Source: Brachyspira sp.
GTDB lineage: Bacteria > Spirochaetota > Brachyspiria > Brachyspirales > Brachyspiraceae
Length of the DNA stretch: 64,000 bases
Direction: 5' to 3'
Assembly (NCBI RefSeq): GCF_029258575.1
Contig: NZ_JARHYI010000143.1
Coordinates: 18,783 to 82,782, forward strand
Made by a program: the position numbers and the translations under genes. The notes below the pieces were generated by a model. The model saw nothing but the letters and a program-made list of their open reading frames with translations, searched no databases and was not told the DNA's origin. Shown here one piece after another: positions 39,238 through 47,960 of this stretch (its first letter is position 1; the number at the start of each line of letters is the position of its first letter).

Positions 39238-39963
39238 TTATGATTTTAATATAGACAAAGACATTTTAGCCTGCAAAAATAGAATATCTTCATTATTATA
39301 TTCATTTAAAAATTTGTTTAATATATCTTTGCTTTCTTCAATATTGAATGCCGATAAACAAGTAAGGCATTTCCATATAAGAAGTTTATCATCTTTATAT
39401 TTATTCATTAAATTAATAATATACTTAAGATTTTTTTTGTTTTGTAAAGATTCATTATGAAAAGCCATATAACCAATAGCATCTATAATTTCATAAATCT
39501 TTATTAAATCATCTGTAGCCAAAATTTCCAATAATAGATTAAATATAGTTATATCCATTTTAGCTAAAGTTCTAGCTATTATATCCCTTGGCAGCGGGTA
39601 TGATTTTTTTGATGATATTTTTTTGGGCAGAGTTTTATACTGATTTTTACCAATAATACCTACATAATTTATCATCTTTGAAGCGGTATTAATATCCCCA
39701 TTTTGTAATGTTTCGCATATTGCTATCTTTGTATATAAACTTTTTTCTTTAAATAACTGCAATAATAAAATATTACAAATCTCATCTCTATCTATATAAT
39801 ATTTCAAATTGACAGAAGCAGATGTTCTTATTATAGCATTATTATCGTTTAAATAATTAATAAGTTCTTTTAGTGGCTTATCTTTCAAAAGATTGATATC
39901 CTCTTCTAATGCCATACCCTTACTTACTAATTTATCTATATCCGATTTCAAATTATGTTTCAT
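39238..39963 (-). CDS. HEAT-repeat-like protein
   Basis: The 241-residue all-helical protein has repeated helix pairs such as LKELINYLNDNNAIIRTSAS, RTLAKMDITIFNLLLEILA and LLIWKCLTCLSAFNIEESKD, consistent with HEAT-type repeats. No signal peptide, membrane segment or catalytic motif is visible, so it is probably a cytoplasmic scaffold. Function unknown. Confidence 0.65.
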   Translation of the reverse strand: MKHNLKSDIDKLVSKGMALEEDINLLKDKPLKELINYLNDNNAIIRTSASVNLKYYIDRDEICNILLLQLFKEKSLYTKIAICETLQNGDINTASKMINYVGIIGKNQYKTLPKKISSKKSYPLPRDIIARTLAKMDITIFNLLLEILATDDLIKIYEIIDAIGYMAFHNESLQNKKNLKYIINLMNKYKDDKLLIWKCLTCLSAFNIEESKDILNKFLNEYNNEDILFLQAKMSLSILKS

Positions 39964-40069
39964 AACTATATAATATTAATTTTTTTAATTTTATACAACA
40001 ATTAATTATAATATATTAAAGCATATTTGATATTTTTTATTTTTTTTAATCAAAAAAAAATTAAATTCG

Positions 40070-40097
40070 TTGAAAATTTTTAAGTATATTCTATAAT
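40070..40097 (+). promoter_or_regulatory. Promoter of the 40119-41772 gene pair
   Basis: TTGAAA (40070-40075) and TATAAT (40092-40097) are 16 bases apart, just upstream of the start codon at 40119, which is preceded by AGAGG. Confidence 0.6.
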
Positions 40098-40118
40098 CTT
40101 TCAAGAGGTATTAATTTT

Positions 40119-40403
40119 ATGATTGAAAAAGTAAAAAATTTTTATAAAACTAAAAAAATTTTGTTTTTCATTATACTTTCTGCTTGGTTGTTATTAGTAG
40201 TAATATTTGGGGTATTAATAGGTTTTAATTCCAAGCCAGATGTTATACCATTAACACCCGAAGAAGAAAATTCTAAAGCCTTAAACTCTATGAAAGAAGA
40301 TGAAGAAAAAATTTTGAAGGGTGAAATGCTTTCAACAAAAGAAAATTTAAGTTTTGAAGAATTAGATTACTCAAGAAATTTTGTAGAAAGCCGAAGAAAA
40401 TAA
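40119..40403 (+). CDS. Small single-pass membrane protein
   Basis: The 94-residue product has one transmembrane helix (about 14-36, FFIILSAWLLLVVIFGVLIG) after a basic N-terminus and an acidic, probably periplasmic, C-terminal tail (TPEEENSKALNSMKEDEEKI). It lies 22 bp before the TPR lipoprotein-like gene and is probably cotranscribed. No family recognised. Confidence 0.65.
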   Translation: MIEKVKNFYKTKKILFFIILSAWLLLVVIFGVLIGFNSKPDVIPLTPEEENSKALNSMKEDEEKILKGEMLSTKENLSFEELDYSRNFVESRRK

Positions 40404-40425
40404 TACTAACTTTTAGGAGAAAATT

Positions 40426-41772
40426 ATGCGTGTTTATTTATATTCTGTTATTATAGCTATGTTTACAATATTTAATGTTGTATTCGCACAAGAAACTATA
40501 ACTGTTCAGCCTGATGATAAAGTGGTAACTAATACAGTTGCTGCACGTGTTAAAAACGGTCCTATAGAAGATGATTTGGTAAAAACTGTAGATTTATCTG
40601 AAAATACTCTTTTTTCAATAAAATTAAATGCTACAAATTTTGATAGATATATTCGTATAACTAGTTACTCTACTAATCTTGATTTCGTAAGATTTACAAG
40701 AGATAAAACAAATGCTTTTCTTACATTTAGAACTTTAACTGCTGGAATAGGAAAACTTGATTTCCAAGTGGATAATGAAGAAAATATCATAAGAAAATAT
40801 TTCTACACTATCAATGTAACTAATAGTCAGGGAATAGCTTCTCCAGAAACTAATGCTATATTAGATCCTGATAACGAAACAAATGACATGGTAACTAATG
40901 AAATAATAACTAATGATATGATTACTAATAACATGGTAACTAATGAAGTAATAACTAATGATATGATTACTAATGATATGGTAACTAATGATGTTATGCC
41001 TTCTACAAATGAAACTGTAACTAATAATACAGCTACAACAAATACAAATGAAACTATTAAAACTAATCAGGCTTCAACTAATGCTCAAAGTTCAATAATA
41101 AAAGAAAATACAAAACCTAAAAAAGTTATTGAAAATAATCCTGTAACTATAGCATTATTTAATTCAGCAGAAGAATTAAAAAATATAAAAGATTATAATA
41201 ATGCAATTAATGCTTACAGCAATCTTATAAGTGAATATCCAGATTCAAAATATTCTGTTTACAGCTATTTTAGAATAGGGGATATTTATAATCAAAAGAA
41301 AGATTATAATAATGCCTATAATATGTATAATGAAGTTTCAAAATTAAAAAATGCTAATAATAATGAAAAGGCAGCTGCTATTTATTCTATGGGCGTAATG
41401 AAAAAATATGAAAATAAGCATGATGAGGCTATTGCATATTTTAATGATGTTATGAATAAATATTCTCAAACTACTGTATATGGAAATGCTGCTTATGAAG
41501 TTGCTGACAGTTTAAAGAAAACTGGAAGAATATCTGATGCTCTTCCTATATTAGAAAAATCATTAGAAAAAAATGATAATTTCTCTAAAAGAGGAGATTC
41601 AATATTACTTTTAGCTGAAATATATGAAAAAGGTGATAATAACACTAGAGATTTTGAAAAAGCTTACAAAACTTACAATAAATATTTAGCTGAATACCCT
41701 ACTTCTTCTAAAGCTAAATATGCTAATGATAGAAAAAATTTCTTATCTCGTAATGCTGTTAATATAAAATAA
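40426..41772 (+). CDS. Periplasmic TPR protein with a pentapeptide-repeat linker
   Basis: The 448-residue protein has a signal peptide (cleavage near VFAQE), an N-terminal beta-type domain (about 25-140), a Thr/Asn-rich linker with seven tandem five-residue repeats, and a C-terminal TPR region (about 245-440). The TPR part (YNNAINAYSNLISEYPDSKY, EAIAYFNDVMNKY, YKTYNKYLAEYPTSSKAKYA) resembles BamD/CpoB-type proteins. A role in envelope assembly is inferred. A strong terminator follows. Confidence 0.78.
   Translation: MRVYLYSVIIAMFTIFNVVFAQETITVQPDDKVVTNTVAARVKNGPIEDDLVKTVDLSENTLFSIKLNATNFDRYIRITSYSTNLDFVRFTRDKTNAFLTFRTLTAGIGKLDFQVDNEENIIRKYFYTINVTNSQGIASPETNAILDPDNETNDMVTNEIITNDMITNNMVTNEVITNDMITNDMVTNDVMPSTNETVTNNTATTNTNETIKTNQASTNAQSSIIKENTKPKKVIENNPVTIALFNSAEELKNIKDYNNAINAYSNLISEYPDSKYSVYSYFRIGDIYNQKKDYNNAYNMYNEVSKLKNANNNEKAAAIYSMGVMKKYENKHDEAIAYFNDVMNKYSQTTVYGNAAYEVADSLKKTGRISDALPILEKSLEKNDNFSKRGDSILLLAEIYEKGDNNTRDFEKAYKTYNKYLAEYPTSSKAKYANDRKNFLSRNAVNIK
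40885..40989 (+). repeat. Seven 15-bp tandem repeats inside the TPR gene
   Basis: Seven in-frame 15-bp units encode DMVTN, EIITN, DMITN, NMVTN, EVITN, DMITN and DMVTN. The unit length keeps frame, so copy number can change without inactivating the gene. The repeats lie in the linker between the N-terminal and TPR domains. Confidence 0.9.
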
Positions 41773-41789
41773 AAACCAAATAGAAATAT

Positions 41790-41829
41790 AAAGCCCTTTA
41801 GAAATAATATTTTCTAAAGGGCTTTTTTA
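41790..41829 (+). terminator. Terminator after the TPR gene
   Basis: A perfect 15-base-pair stem (AAAGCCCTTTAGAAA at 41790-41804 with 41811-41825) has a six-base loop and T-tract. It ends the 40119-41772 unit. Confidence 0.92.
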
Positions 41830-41922
41830 TATCTAATTAAAGATACAATTGCAATAAAATTCTAATCGCATTTCTAGTTTTATCGATAATTAAAATGATA
41901 TATAAATTCTGGAGTGAAAAAA

Positions 41923-43668
41923 GTGCCAAGATACGAGCAGCTAAAATCAAAATCTAAAAGTATATCGTATACTAGACAAATTAAAAATGAAAGTAAAGAA
42001 ATAAATTTAAAAAAACCAATTATAATTTCAATAGCATTTATAATAATAACATCTGTTATATTCACCGTAGTAAAAAAATATTCTCCTATGGCTGATATAG
42101 CTATAAAAGACTTCTTTTCTATAAATCATAAAGAAGCATTAGTACTTGAAAGCGATGGTATAAGTGAAGATCAAGATAAAATGAGCTTTTTAAATGATAT
42201 ACCATTATTCAATTTCTTTATAAAAGCTGATACAAATAAAACTTTATCCGTAATGACATATGAAACTAATTCAAAAATAGAAGCTACTTTAGATATGACT
42301 GCTGATAATGAAAACACAAGCGGTCAAATAATAACAAGAGAATCCCTATTACCTTTTTTCAATAATAGCGGAAGAAGCAATTCTATAATATATGACAGTG
42401 GCTATATTGACTATGGAAATAATCATGAATCTGTACTATTTTCAAATGAAATAACAGAACAGGAAAATGTAAATACAAATGATAATACACAAATACAAAC
42501 AGAAAATAATTTAGAAAATGAAAAAACATATAATTATCTTGAACAAATGATATTAGAAAATAGAAATAATAATACTAAAAATGAAATTTCAAATTTAGAT
42601 GTAAAAACTAATACACAGCCGAAACAAGGAATGTTTGATAATATTTTAAAACCAAAAGAAAATAATAGAAGAGTAACTAGTACTATGAAGCCAGCATCAA
42701 CTGCTACTTTCAGTAAAAAACCTCCTGCTAGTTATATTAATGAAACACAAAAAAATAATGCTGATGAAAATTATGAAAAAAATACTCAAAATAATAATAC
42801 ACCAATAACTACAGTAAAAGAAAATAATAATATAGTGGAAGAAAAAAGTATAATAAAAGAAAATAACAATGTAGTAAATAATAATATAGTAAGAAATAAT
42901 AATGATGATAAATCAAGTAAAAAAGAAATATTTCAAAGCTCTATTTATACTATAACAAACTCATTCGATAAACCAAATATAGATTATAATAGAGTAATCA
43001 ATGATATGGTTAATCCTAATAATAATATAAAAAGAGATAATAATACATCAGAAGAAAAAAAATCTGATATCATAAAAGATAATAATGCAATAAAAGATAA
43101 TAATGCAATAAAAGAAAATAATATTATAAAAGATAACATAACAAAAAATAAAGAAATCATTAAAAAAGCACAAAATGATATAAATAATTATAATATAAAA
43201 AAGGCTAATAATAATATAAGCAGAGATTTAAAAGAGAGAAAATTAAAAGAAAATAATAATGAAGGTATATATTTAGTTGAATATGATGAGAATACAGGAT
43301 CTATTACTTTAATATTTAGAGAAAGAAAATTTACTAATAAATTGTCTGTAGAAGAAGCTATAAATGAATTATTGATAGGGGCAACTGATGATGAAAATAA
43401 TAGAAATATCATAAGCTGCATACCTAGAGATACTGAACTTCTTGATATATTTATAGAAAATAATACAGTATATTTAAATTTCAATGAAAACTTTGAATTT
43501 AATCCTCTTGGAAATGAAGGTACAATGGTTCAGATTTACCAATTCGTATATACAGCCACACAATTTGAAGGAATAGATAATGTTATATTTCTCATAAACG
43601 GAAAATTAAATGAAACAATAGGTGCTGAAGGTGCTATAGAAAATATGCCTTTTACGAGGTTTGAATAA
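41923..43668 (+). CDS. Membrane-anchored GerMN-domain protein with long Asn-rich linker
   Basis: The start chosen is GTG 41923 (581 residues), eight bases after GGAG; the GTG at 41914 overlaps that GGAG. A transmembrane helix (about 30-52) anchors a very long Asn/Lys-rich linker (about 150-440) with six-residue repeats (IKDNNA) and a C-terminal GerMN-like domain (about 450-575: RKFTNKLSVEEAINELLIGA, VYLNFNENFEF, FVYTATQFEGIDNVIFLING). GerMN domains occur in envelope lipoproteins of Gram-positives. The periplasmic role is unknown. Confidence 0.75.
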   Translation: MPRYEQLKSKSKSISYTRQIKNESKEINLKKPIIISIAFIIITSVIFTVVKKYSPMADIAIKDFFSINHKEALVLESDGISEDQDKMSFLNDIPLFNFFIKADTNKTLSVMTYETNSKIEATLDMTADNENTSGQIITRESLLPFFNNSGRSNSIIYDSGYIDYGNNHESVLFSNEITEQENVNTNDNTQIQTENNLENEKTYNYLEQMILENRNNNTKNEISNLDVKTNTQPKQGMFDNILKPKENNRRVTSTMKPASTATFSKKPPASYINETQKNNADENYEKNTQNNNTPITTVKENNNIVEEKSIIKENNNVVNNNIVRNNNDDKSSKKEIFQSSIYTITNSFDKPNIDYNRVINDMVNPNNNIKRDNNTSEEKKSDIIKDNNAIKDNNAIKENNIIKDNITKNKEIIKKAQNDINNYNIKKANNNISRDLKERKLKENNNEGIYLVEYDENTGSITLIFRERKFTNKLSVEEAINELLIGATDDENNRNIISCIPRDTELLDIFIENNTVYLNFNENFEFNPLGNEGTMVQIYQFVYTATQFEGIDNVIFLINGKLNETIGAEGAIENMPFTRFE

Positions 43669-43713
43669 TTATGATTATTTATGTATAATACTTTAAAAAA
43701 ATAGGAAATTAAT

Positions 43714-44034
43714 ATGTTAAAATCTGTAAATGTGCAAGAAGCTACTAATCTGATAAAATCTAATGATGATATACAATTATTAGATATAAGAAGTATGATG
43801 GAAGTAAATATGACTGGAGCTATAGAAGGAAGTATATTAATTGATTTAAATGAGCCAAATTCTGAAAAATTAGTTCATAGTCTTGATAAAAATAAGAGAT
43901 ATTTGCTGTATTGTGTTACTGGAACTAGGTCTGGAGCATTAGCCACATATATGGAAAAGCATGGATTCAATGAACTTTATAATTTAGATTATGCAGGGCA
44001 TAGTCAATTAGCAATGGCTTTGAAAAATAATTGA
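43714..44034 (+). CDS. Rhodanese-like domain protein
   Basis: The 106-residue single-domain protein has LLDIRSMMEVNMTGAIEGSI and the active-site loop YCVTGTRSG with Cys67. The loop fits a sulfurtransferase. It lacks a signal peptide, so it is cytoplasmic. It lies 45 bp after the GerMN gene and has its own hairpin downstream. Confidence 0.88.
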   Translation: MLKSVNVQEATNLIKSNDDIQLLDIRSMMEVNMTGAIEGSILIDLNEPNSEKLVHSLDKNKRYLLYCVTGTRSGALATYMEKHGFNELYNLDYAGHSQLAMALKNN

Positions 44035-44047
44035 AATTTAAATTAAT

Positions 44048-44089
44048 AAAGAAATTAGTATTCAGTAGAAACTAAATACTAATTTCTTT
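44048..44089. terminator. Hairpin between the rhodanese and oppA genes
   Basis: A perfect 15-base-pair stem (AAAGAAATTAGTATT at 44048-44062 with 44075-44089) lies between convergent genes. The following ATTATTATG is not a strict U-run, so it may stop transcription in either direction at reduced efficiency. Confidence 0.7.
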
Positions 44090-44150
44090 ATTATTATGCT
44101 CTATTTAATAATCGAAAAAATATATTTAAAATATAATTTTTTTATAAAAA

Positions 44151-45737
44151 TTATTCAATATAACAATAAAAAAATCTTCTTATCTCCAAAGTATCAACAA
44201 TAACATCTTTAAGTCTAGGGTTTTGCATTGAAGGAGCTGTATAATGATAAAGAGGAATAAATGCCATATCCTCCCCTATAAGCATATCTTCAGCCTTATG
44301 CATATTATACATTCTAATTTCATTATCAATAGTATTTTTAGCCTCTAATATAAGTTTGTCATACTTTATATTGCTATATCCTACCCTATTTCCAGAACTG
44401 CTACTTACAAAAAGATCAGCAAAAGTCATAGGATCAAGATAATCTCCTATCCAATCAGCCCTGCAAATAACATACTGTCTAGTTTGTCTATTCTTTTGAA
44501 ATACAGACCATTCTTCTTGAGTGATAGTTATATCTATATTAAGATTATCCTTCCACATCTGCTGAACCGCCTCTGCTATAGTTAATCCAGCCCCTGGATT
44601 AGTTTTGAAATCTAATACAGGAAAATTGTTTCCATTTGGATATCCAGCATCTGATAATAGTTTTTTAGCCTCTTCAATATTTGATTGATAATCTTCTTTT
44701 TTGACACTATAGTATCCCCCTCCATTCTCTCTGAAATCGCCTTCTATATCTTTAAGTCCATAAGGTATAAATGCAGCCGCTGGAACTTCTCCGCCTTTGG
44801 TAATATTCTCTACTATGTAATTTCTGTCTATAGCAAGTGATAAAGCTCTTCTTATTCTTTTATCTTTTAAAACTCTATTTGTATTATTCAAAGCATAATA
44901 AGCAGTTCCTAATGAAGGTTTTATAACTAAATATCCTTCATTTCTTATCAAATCAATATTGGCAGTTGGTATCTTTGATGAATACAATATAGAACCTTCC
45001 TTCATAGCAGCATAAGCGGTGGATACTTCTGAAAACATTATGAAATCTATTTTTTTAGCTACCATATTATCTTTATTCCAATAATTGGTATTAAGCTCTA
45101 AAGATATTATTTCATCAACTCTTCTATTAACCATTTTATAAGGTCCGTTTCCTATATATGTATTTGGCGAAGAAGTCCAATCATCATTTTCTGCAAATTC
45201 CTTTCTCAAAGGTGAAAATATAGGTATTGATGCCAATTCCAAAAAGTATGCTGTAGGGCTTTCAAAATTTATAATTAAAGTTTTATCATCTATCGCTTTA
45301 ATGCCAAGTTCTTCTGTAGGAAGTTTTCCTTCAAGTATTTTTTTGGCATTCTTTATAGGAGTAATTAAAAAACTATATGATGATGCAGTTTTAGGATCTG
45401 CAAGCCTTCTAAAAGAATATACGAACTCATCGGCTATTAAATCCTTACCGTCAGACCATTTTGCATTATCTCTAATATAAAAAGTCATGCTAAGTCCGTC
45501 TTCAGATATATCCCATCTCTCAGCAGCACCTCCTACTATATTATTATCTTTATCCCTAGTTGTAAGACCTTCAAATACATGCACAGCATAAATTATACTG
45601 TCAACTGCAGATAAAAATGAAGGATCTATACTTTGAGGCTCTGCTCCTATACTTACTCTTATACTTTCATTATTATTCTTCCCCATACAAGATAACAAAA
45701 TAATTGAAATTAATAATAAATAGATGATTTTTTTCAT
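44151..45737 (-). CDS. oppA: Oligopeptide ABC transporter substrate-binding lipoprotein (OppA family)
   Basis: The 528-residue SBP_bac_5 protein has a lipoprotein signal ending LLSC (Cys17). Family features are GAEPQSIDPSFLSAVDSIIY, DNAKWSDGKDLIADEFVYSF, RALSLAIDRNYIVENITKGG and AEDMLIGEDMAFIPLYHY. It would bind peptides for an Opp/Dpp permease, which is not in the window. A closely related gene is at 46179 and a gutted third copy lies between them. Confidence 0.93.
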   Translation of the reverse strand: MKKIIYLLLISIILLSCMGKNNNESIRVSIGAEPQSIDPSFLSAVDSIIYAVHVFEGLTTRDKDNNIVGGAAERWDISEDGLSMTFYIRDNAKWSDGKDLIADEFVYSFRRLADPKTASSYSFLITPIKNAKKILEGKLPTEELGIKAIDDKTLIINFESPTAYFLELASIPIFSPLRKEFAENDDWTSSPNTYIGNGPYKMVNRRVDEIISLELNTNYWNKDNMVAKKIDFIMFSEVSTAYAAMKEGSILYSSKIPTANIDLIRNEGYLVIKPSLGTAYYALNNTNRVLKDKRIRRALSLAIDRNYIVENITKGGEVPAAAFIPYGLKDIEGDFRENGGGYYSVKKEDYQSNIEEAKKLLSDAGYPNGNNFPVLDFKTNPGAGLTIAEAVQQMWKDNLNIDITITQEEWSVFQKNRQTRQYVICRADWIGDYLDPMTFADLFVSSSSGNRVGYSNIKYDKLILEAKNTIDNEIRMYNMHKAEDMLIGEDMAFIPLYHYTAPSMQNPRLKDVIVDTLEIRRFFYCYIE

Positions 45738-45780
45738 AAAGCATATCCAATATTTTTTGTATTATTATGTTAATATGTTA

Positions 45781-45808
45781 TTTATACCCTAATATCAATA
45801 TTTGTCAA
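45781..45808 (-). promoter_or_regulatory. Promoter of oppA (45737)
   Basis: On the reverse strand TTGACA (45808-45803) and TATAAA (45786-45781) are 16 bases apart. Confidence 0.7.
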
Positions 45809-45897
45809 TAAAAAAATGATTTTAAATCAAATTATATAAATACATATTAAAAACTTTGTTTGATGGTAAAATTAATGGAAGTATTGGAATTAATAAA

Positions 45898-45930
45898 ATA
45901 AAAAACAAGGAATCATTATTAACCCCTTGT
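45898..45930 (-). terminator. Terminator of the gutted oppA copy
   Basis: On the reverse strand ACAAGG (45930-45925) pairs with CCTTGT (45910-45905) and is followed by a T-rich run. It lies about 20 bp after the stop of the oppA remnant. Confidence 0.65.
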
Positions 45931-45949
45931 CTTTTAATAAATTATATAA

Positions 45950-46155
45950 TTATTCTAAATAGCAATAATTAAATTTATGTTTCCCCAAAGCATCATAATT
46001 AGGAGTAGATAACATTCAAGATATTAAAACTAAGATCCATAGTTCTAGATTCTGCTCCCATATTAACAGCTATAGAATCATTATTTTTACGGCATGACAG
46101 TAAAAATGCAAACATAATAGTTAATAAAATGCTAATTATCTTTTTTATGTTTATG
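45950..46155 (-). pseudogene. OppA-family gene reduced to its two ends
   Basis: Reading from about 46153, IKKIISILLTIMFAFLLSC (signal and lipobox; the start codon appears to have become ATA) is followed by SIAVNMGAESRTMDLSFNIL, matching the N-terminus of the 46179 protein. After a frame change the last codons read NYDALGKHKFNYCYLE, matching its C-terminus (LGRHKFNYSYMND). About 450 codons are missing from the middle. This is an internal deletion in a third tandem copy. The rest of the 45738-46178 gap holds the promoter and terminator. Confidence 0.85.
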
Positions 46156-46178
46156 GGAAATACCCTTTTAAATATATT

Positions 46179-47786
46179 CTAATCATTCATATATGAATAG
46201 TTAAATTTATGTCTTCCTAAAGGATTCAATACCACACCTTGAAGTTTAGGATTTTTCATAAATAAATCAGCCCTATAATATAGAGGAATAATAGGCATCT
46301 CTTCCATAAGTATATTTTCTGCCTTTGCCATAGCCTGCATTCTTATTTTATTATCAGCAGATTGTTTGGCAATAAGTAAATTATCATCATACTCTTTATT
46401 ATTAAAACCTGAATGATTTATTCCGCCGTAGCTTATCATAACATCAAGCATAGTCATAGGATCATTATAATCTCCAGTCCACCCCATTCTAGCCATTTGA
46501 TAATCTTTTTCTGTTAATGACTGTAAAGTAATAGGAAACTCCTCCTGTACCAAAGAAACATTAACATTCAAATTCTCTTTCCACATTTGCTGTAAAGCCT
46601 CTCCAACTAATACATAAATGCCAGGAGAAACTTTAAGCTCTATCACAGGATAATTCTGTCCATTAGGATATCCAGCCTCAGCCATAAGCTCTTTTGCCTT
46701 TTTCACATTATTTTCATAATCATTAATATCTATATACTCTTTATTTTCTTTTCTAAATGTACTTTTCAATCCTCTAACTTCTGTAGGTACAAATGCTCCT
46801 GCAGGAATCTGTCCTCCTTTAGTAACATTCTCAACTAAATAATTTCTATCTATAGCAAGTGCCAATGCCTGTCTTACTCTCTTATCTTCAAATGCTTTAT
46901 TAGTAATATTCAATTCTATGTAATATGTACCTATAGAATTATTAGCAATTATATAACCTTTATTTTTCAATGTTTCTATCTCAGCAGCAGGAGGCTCTAA
47001 TGCAGAAAAATGTATGTTTCCTCCTCTAACTCCAGCAATAGCAGTATTAGGATCGCTCATAAGTAAGAAAGTTATTTCATTAACTAATTGTTCCTTACCA
47101 GAATAATAATTAGTATTAATATCAAATACTATCTTTTCATCTGTTATTCTTTCTTTCATTTTATAAGGACCATTACAAATATAAGTATCAGGAGATAAAG
47201 TCCATTTGTCGCCATATCTTTCTATAATATCTTTTCTAACAGGCATAAAAACAACGGTAGAAGCTATAAACTCAAGAAAGTAAGAAGCAGGATTTGGAAG
47301 ACGAACTTCAAAAGTATAATCATCAATAGCATCCACAGCTAAATCATTATAATACATATCACCAGAATTGATTTCTTTAGCATTCTTAACTATTTCCATC
47401 ATATATGAATATTCAGCAGCAGTGTTCGGATCAACAGCTCTTTTCCAAGAATACTCAAAATCATTAGCGGTTAGAGGTTTGCCATCTGACCATTTTGCAT
47501 CTTTTCTAATGTGAAATGTATATGTTAATCCGTCTTCTGATATATTCCAACTTTCTGCCATTCCTGATTTTACATTATTATTTGAATCTATTCTTGTAAG
47601 TCCCTCAAAAGCATGAAGTATATAAGATGACACAACATTAATAGAATTTAATGTAGGATCCATAGTTTTTGGTTCAGGTCCTAGATTTATAGTTAATAAT
47701 GAACCTGTTTTAGCACTGTCTGTAACTTTGGAACATGACAATACGGTAAAAATTATCATAGATAAAATAATTAATATTCTTTTCAT
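46179..47786 (-). CDS. oppA: Oligopeptide ABC transporter substrate-binding lipoprotein (OppA family)
   Basis: The start chosen is ATG 47786 (535 residues), spaced correctly from AGGA; an in-frame ATG at 47801 overlaps that site. The lipobox is VLSC. SBP_bac_5 features include LGPEPKTMDPTLNSINVVSS, DAKWSDGKPLTANDFEYSW and RQALALAIDRNYLVENVTKG. It is a close paralogue of the 44151 protein, so this is a tandem amplification with one inactivated member. No permease genes are linked. Confidence 0.93.
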   Translation of the reverse strand: MKRILIILSMIIFTVLSCSKVTDSAKTGSLLTINLGPEPKTMDPTLNSINVVSSYILHAFEGLTRIDSNNNVKSGMAESWNISEDGLTYTFHIRKDAKWSDGKPLTANDFEYSWKRAVDPNTAAEYSYMMEIVKNAKEINSGDMYYNDLAVDAIDDYTFEVRLPNPASYFLEFIASTVVFMPVRKDIIERYGDKWTLSPDTYICNGPYKMKERITDEKIVFDINTNYYSGKEQLVNEITFLLMSDPNTAIAGVRGGNIHFSALEPPAAEIETLKNKGYIIANNSIGTYYIELNITNKAFEDKRVRQALALAIDRNYLVENVTKGGQIPAGAFVPTEVRGLKSTFRKENKEYIDINDYENNVKKAKELMAEAGYPNGQNYPVIELKVSPGIYVLVGEALQQMWKENLNVNVSLVQEEFPITLQSLTEKDYQMARMGWTGDYNDPMTMLDVMISYGGINHSGFNNKEYDDNLLIAKQSADNKIRMQAMAKAENILMEEMPIIPLYYRADLFMKNPKLQGVVLNPLGRHKFNYSYMND

Positions 47787-47832
47787 AAAACAATTCCTCA
47801 TTATGTTGATTTTGTATGAAATTTAAACTCAT

Positions 47833-47859
47833 ATTATATTATAAGTATTATCATGTCAA
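47833..47859 (-). promoter_or_regulatory. Promoter of oppA (47786)
   Basis: On the reverse strand TTGACA (47859-47854) is followed after 15 bases by TATAAT (47838-47833); an overlapping TAATAT gives a 17-base spacer. Confidence 0.6.
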
Positions 47860-47890
47860 TAGTAATTTCTATATAGAGTATTGTTTTATA

Positions 47891-47919
47891 TTGACAAAAC
47901 ACAAAATATGCTATATTAT
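47891..47919 (+). promoter_or_regulatory. Promoter of the DUF3298 lipoprotein gene
   Basis: Consensus TTGACA (47891-47896) and TATTAT (47914-47919) are 17 bases apart. It is divergent from the oppA promoter only 32 bp away. Confidence 0.75.
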
Positions 47920-47960
47920 GTTTACTTGTGTATGTTAATAATAATTAAGGAAAACAATAT

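Noticed and set aside
40885..40989. Possible CRISPR-like array
   Set aside because: The 15-bp units are contiguous, in frame and without spacers; they encode a protein linker.
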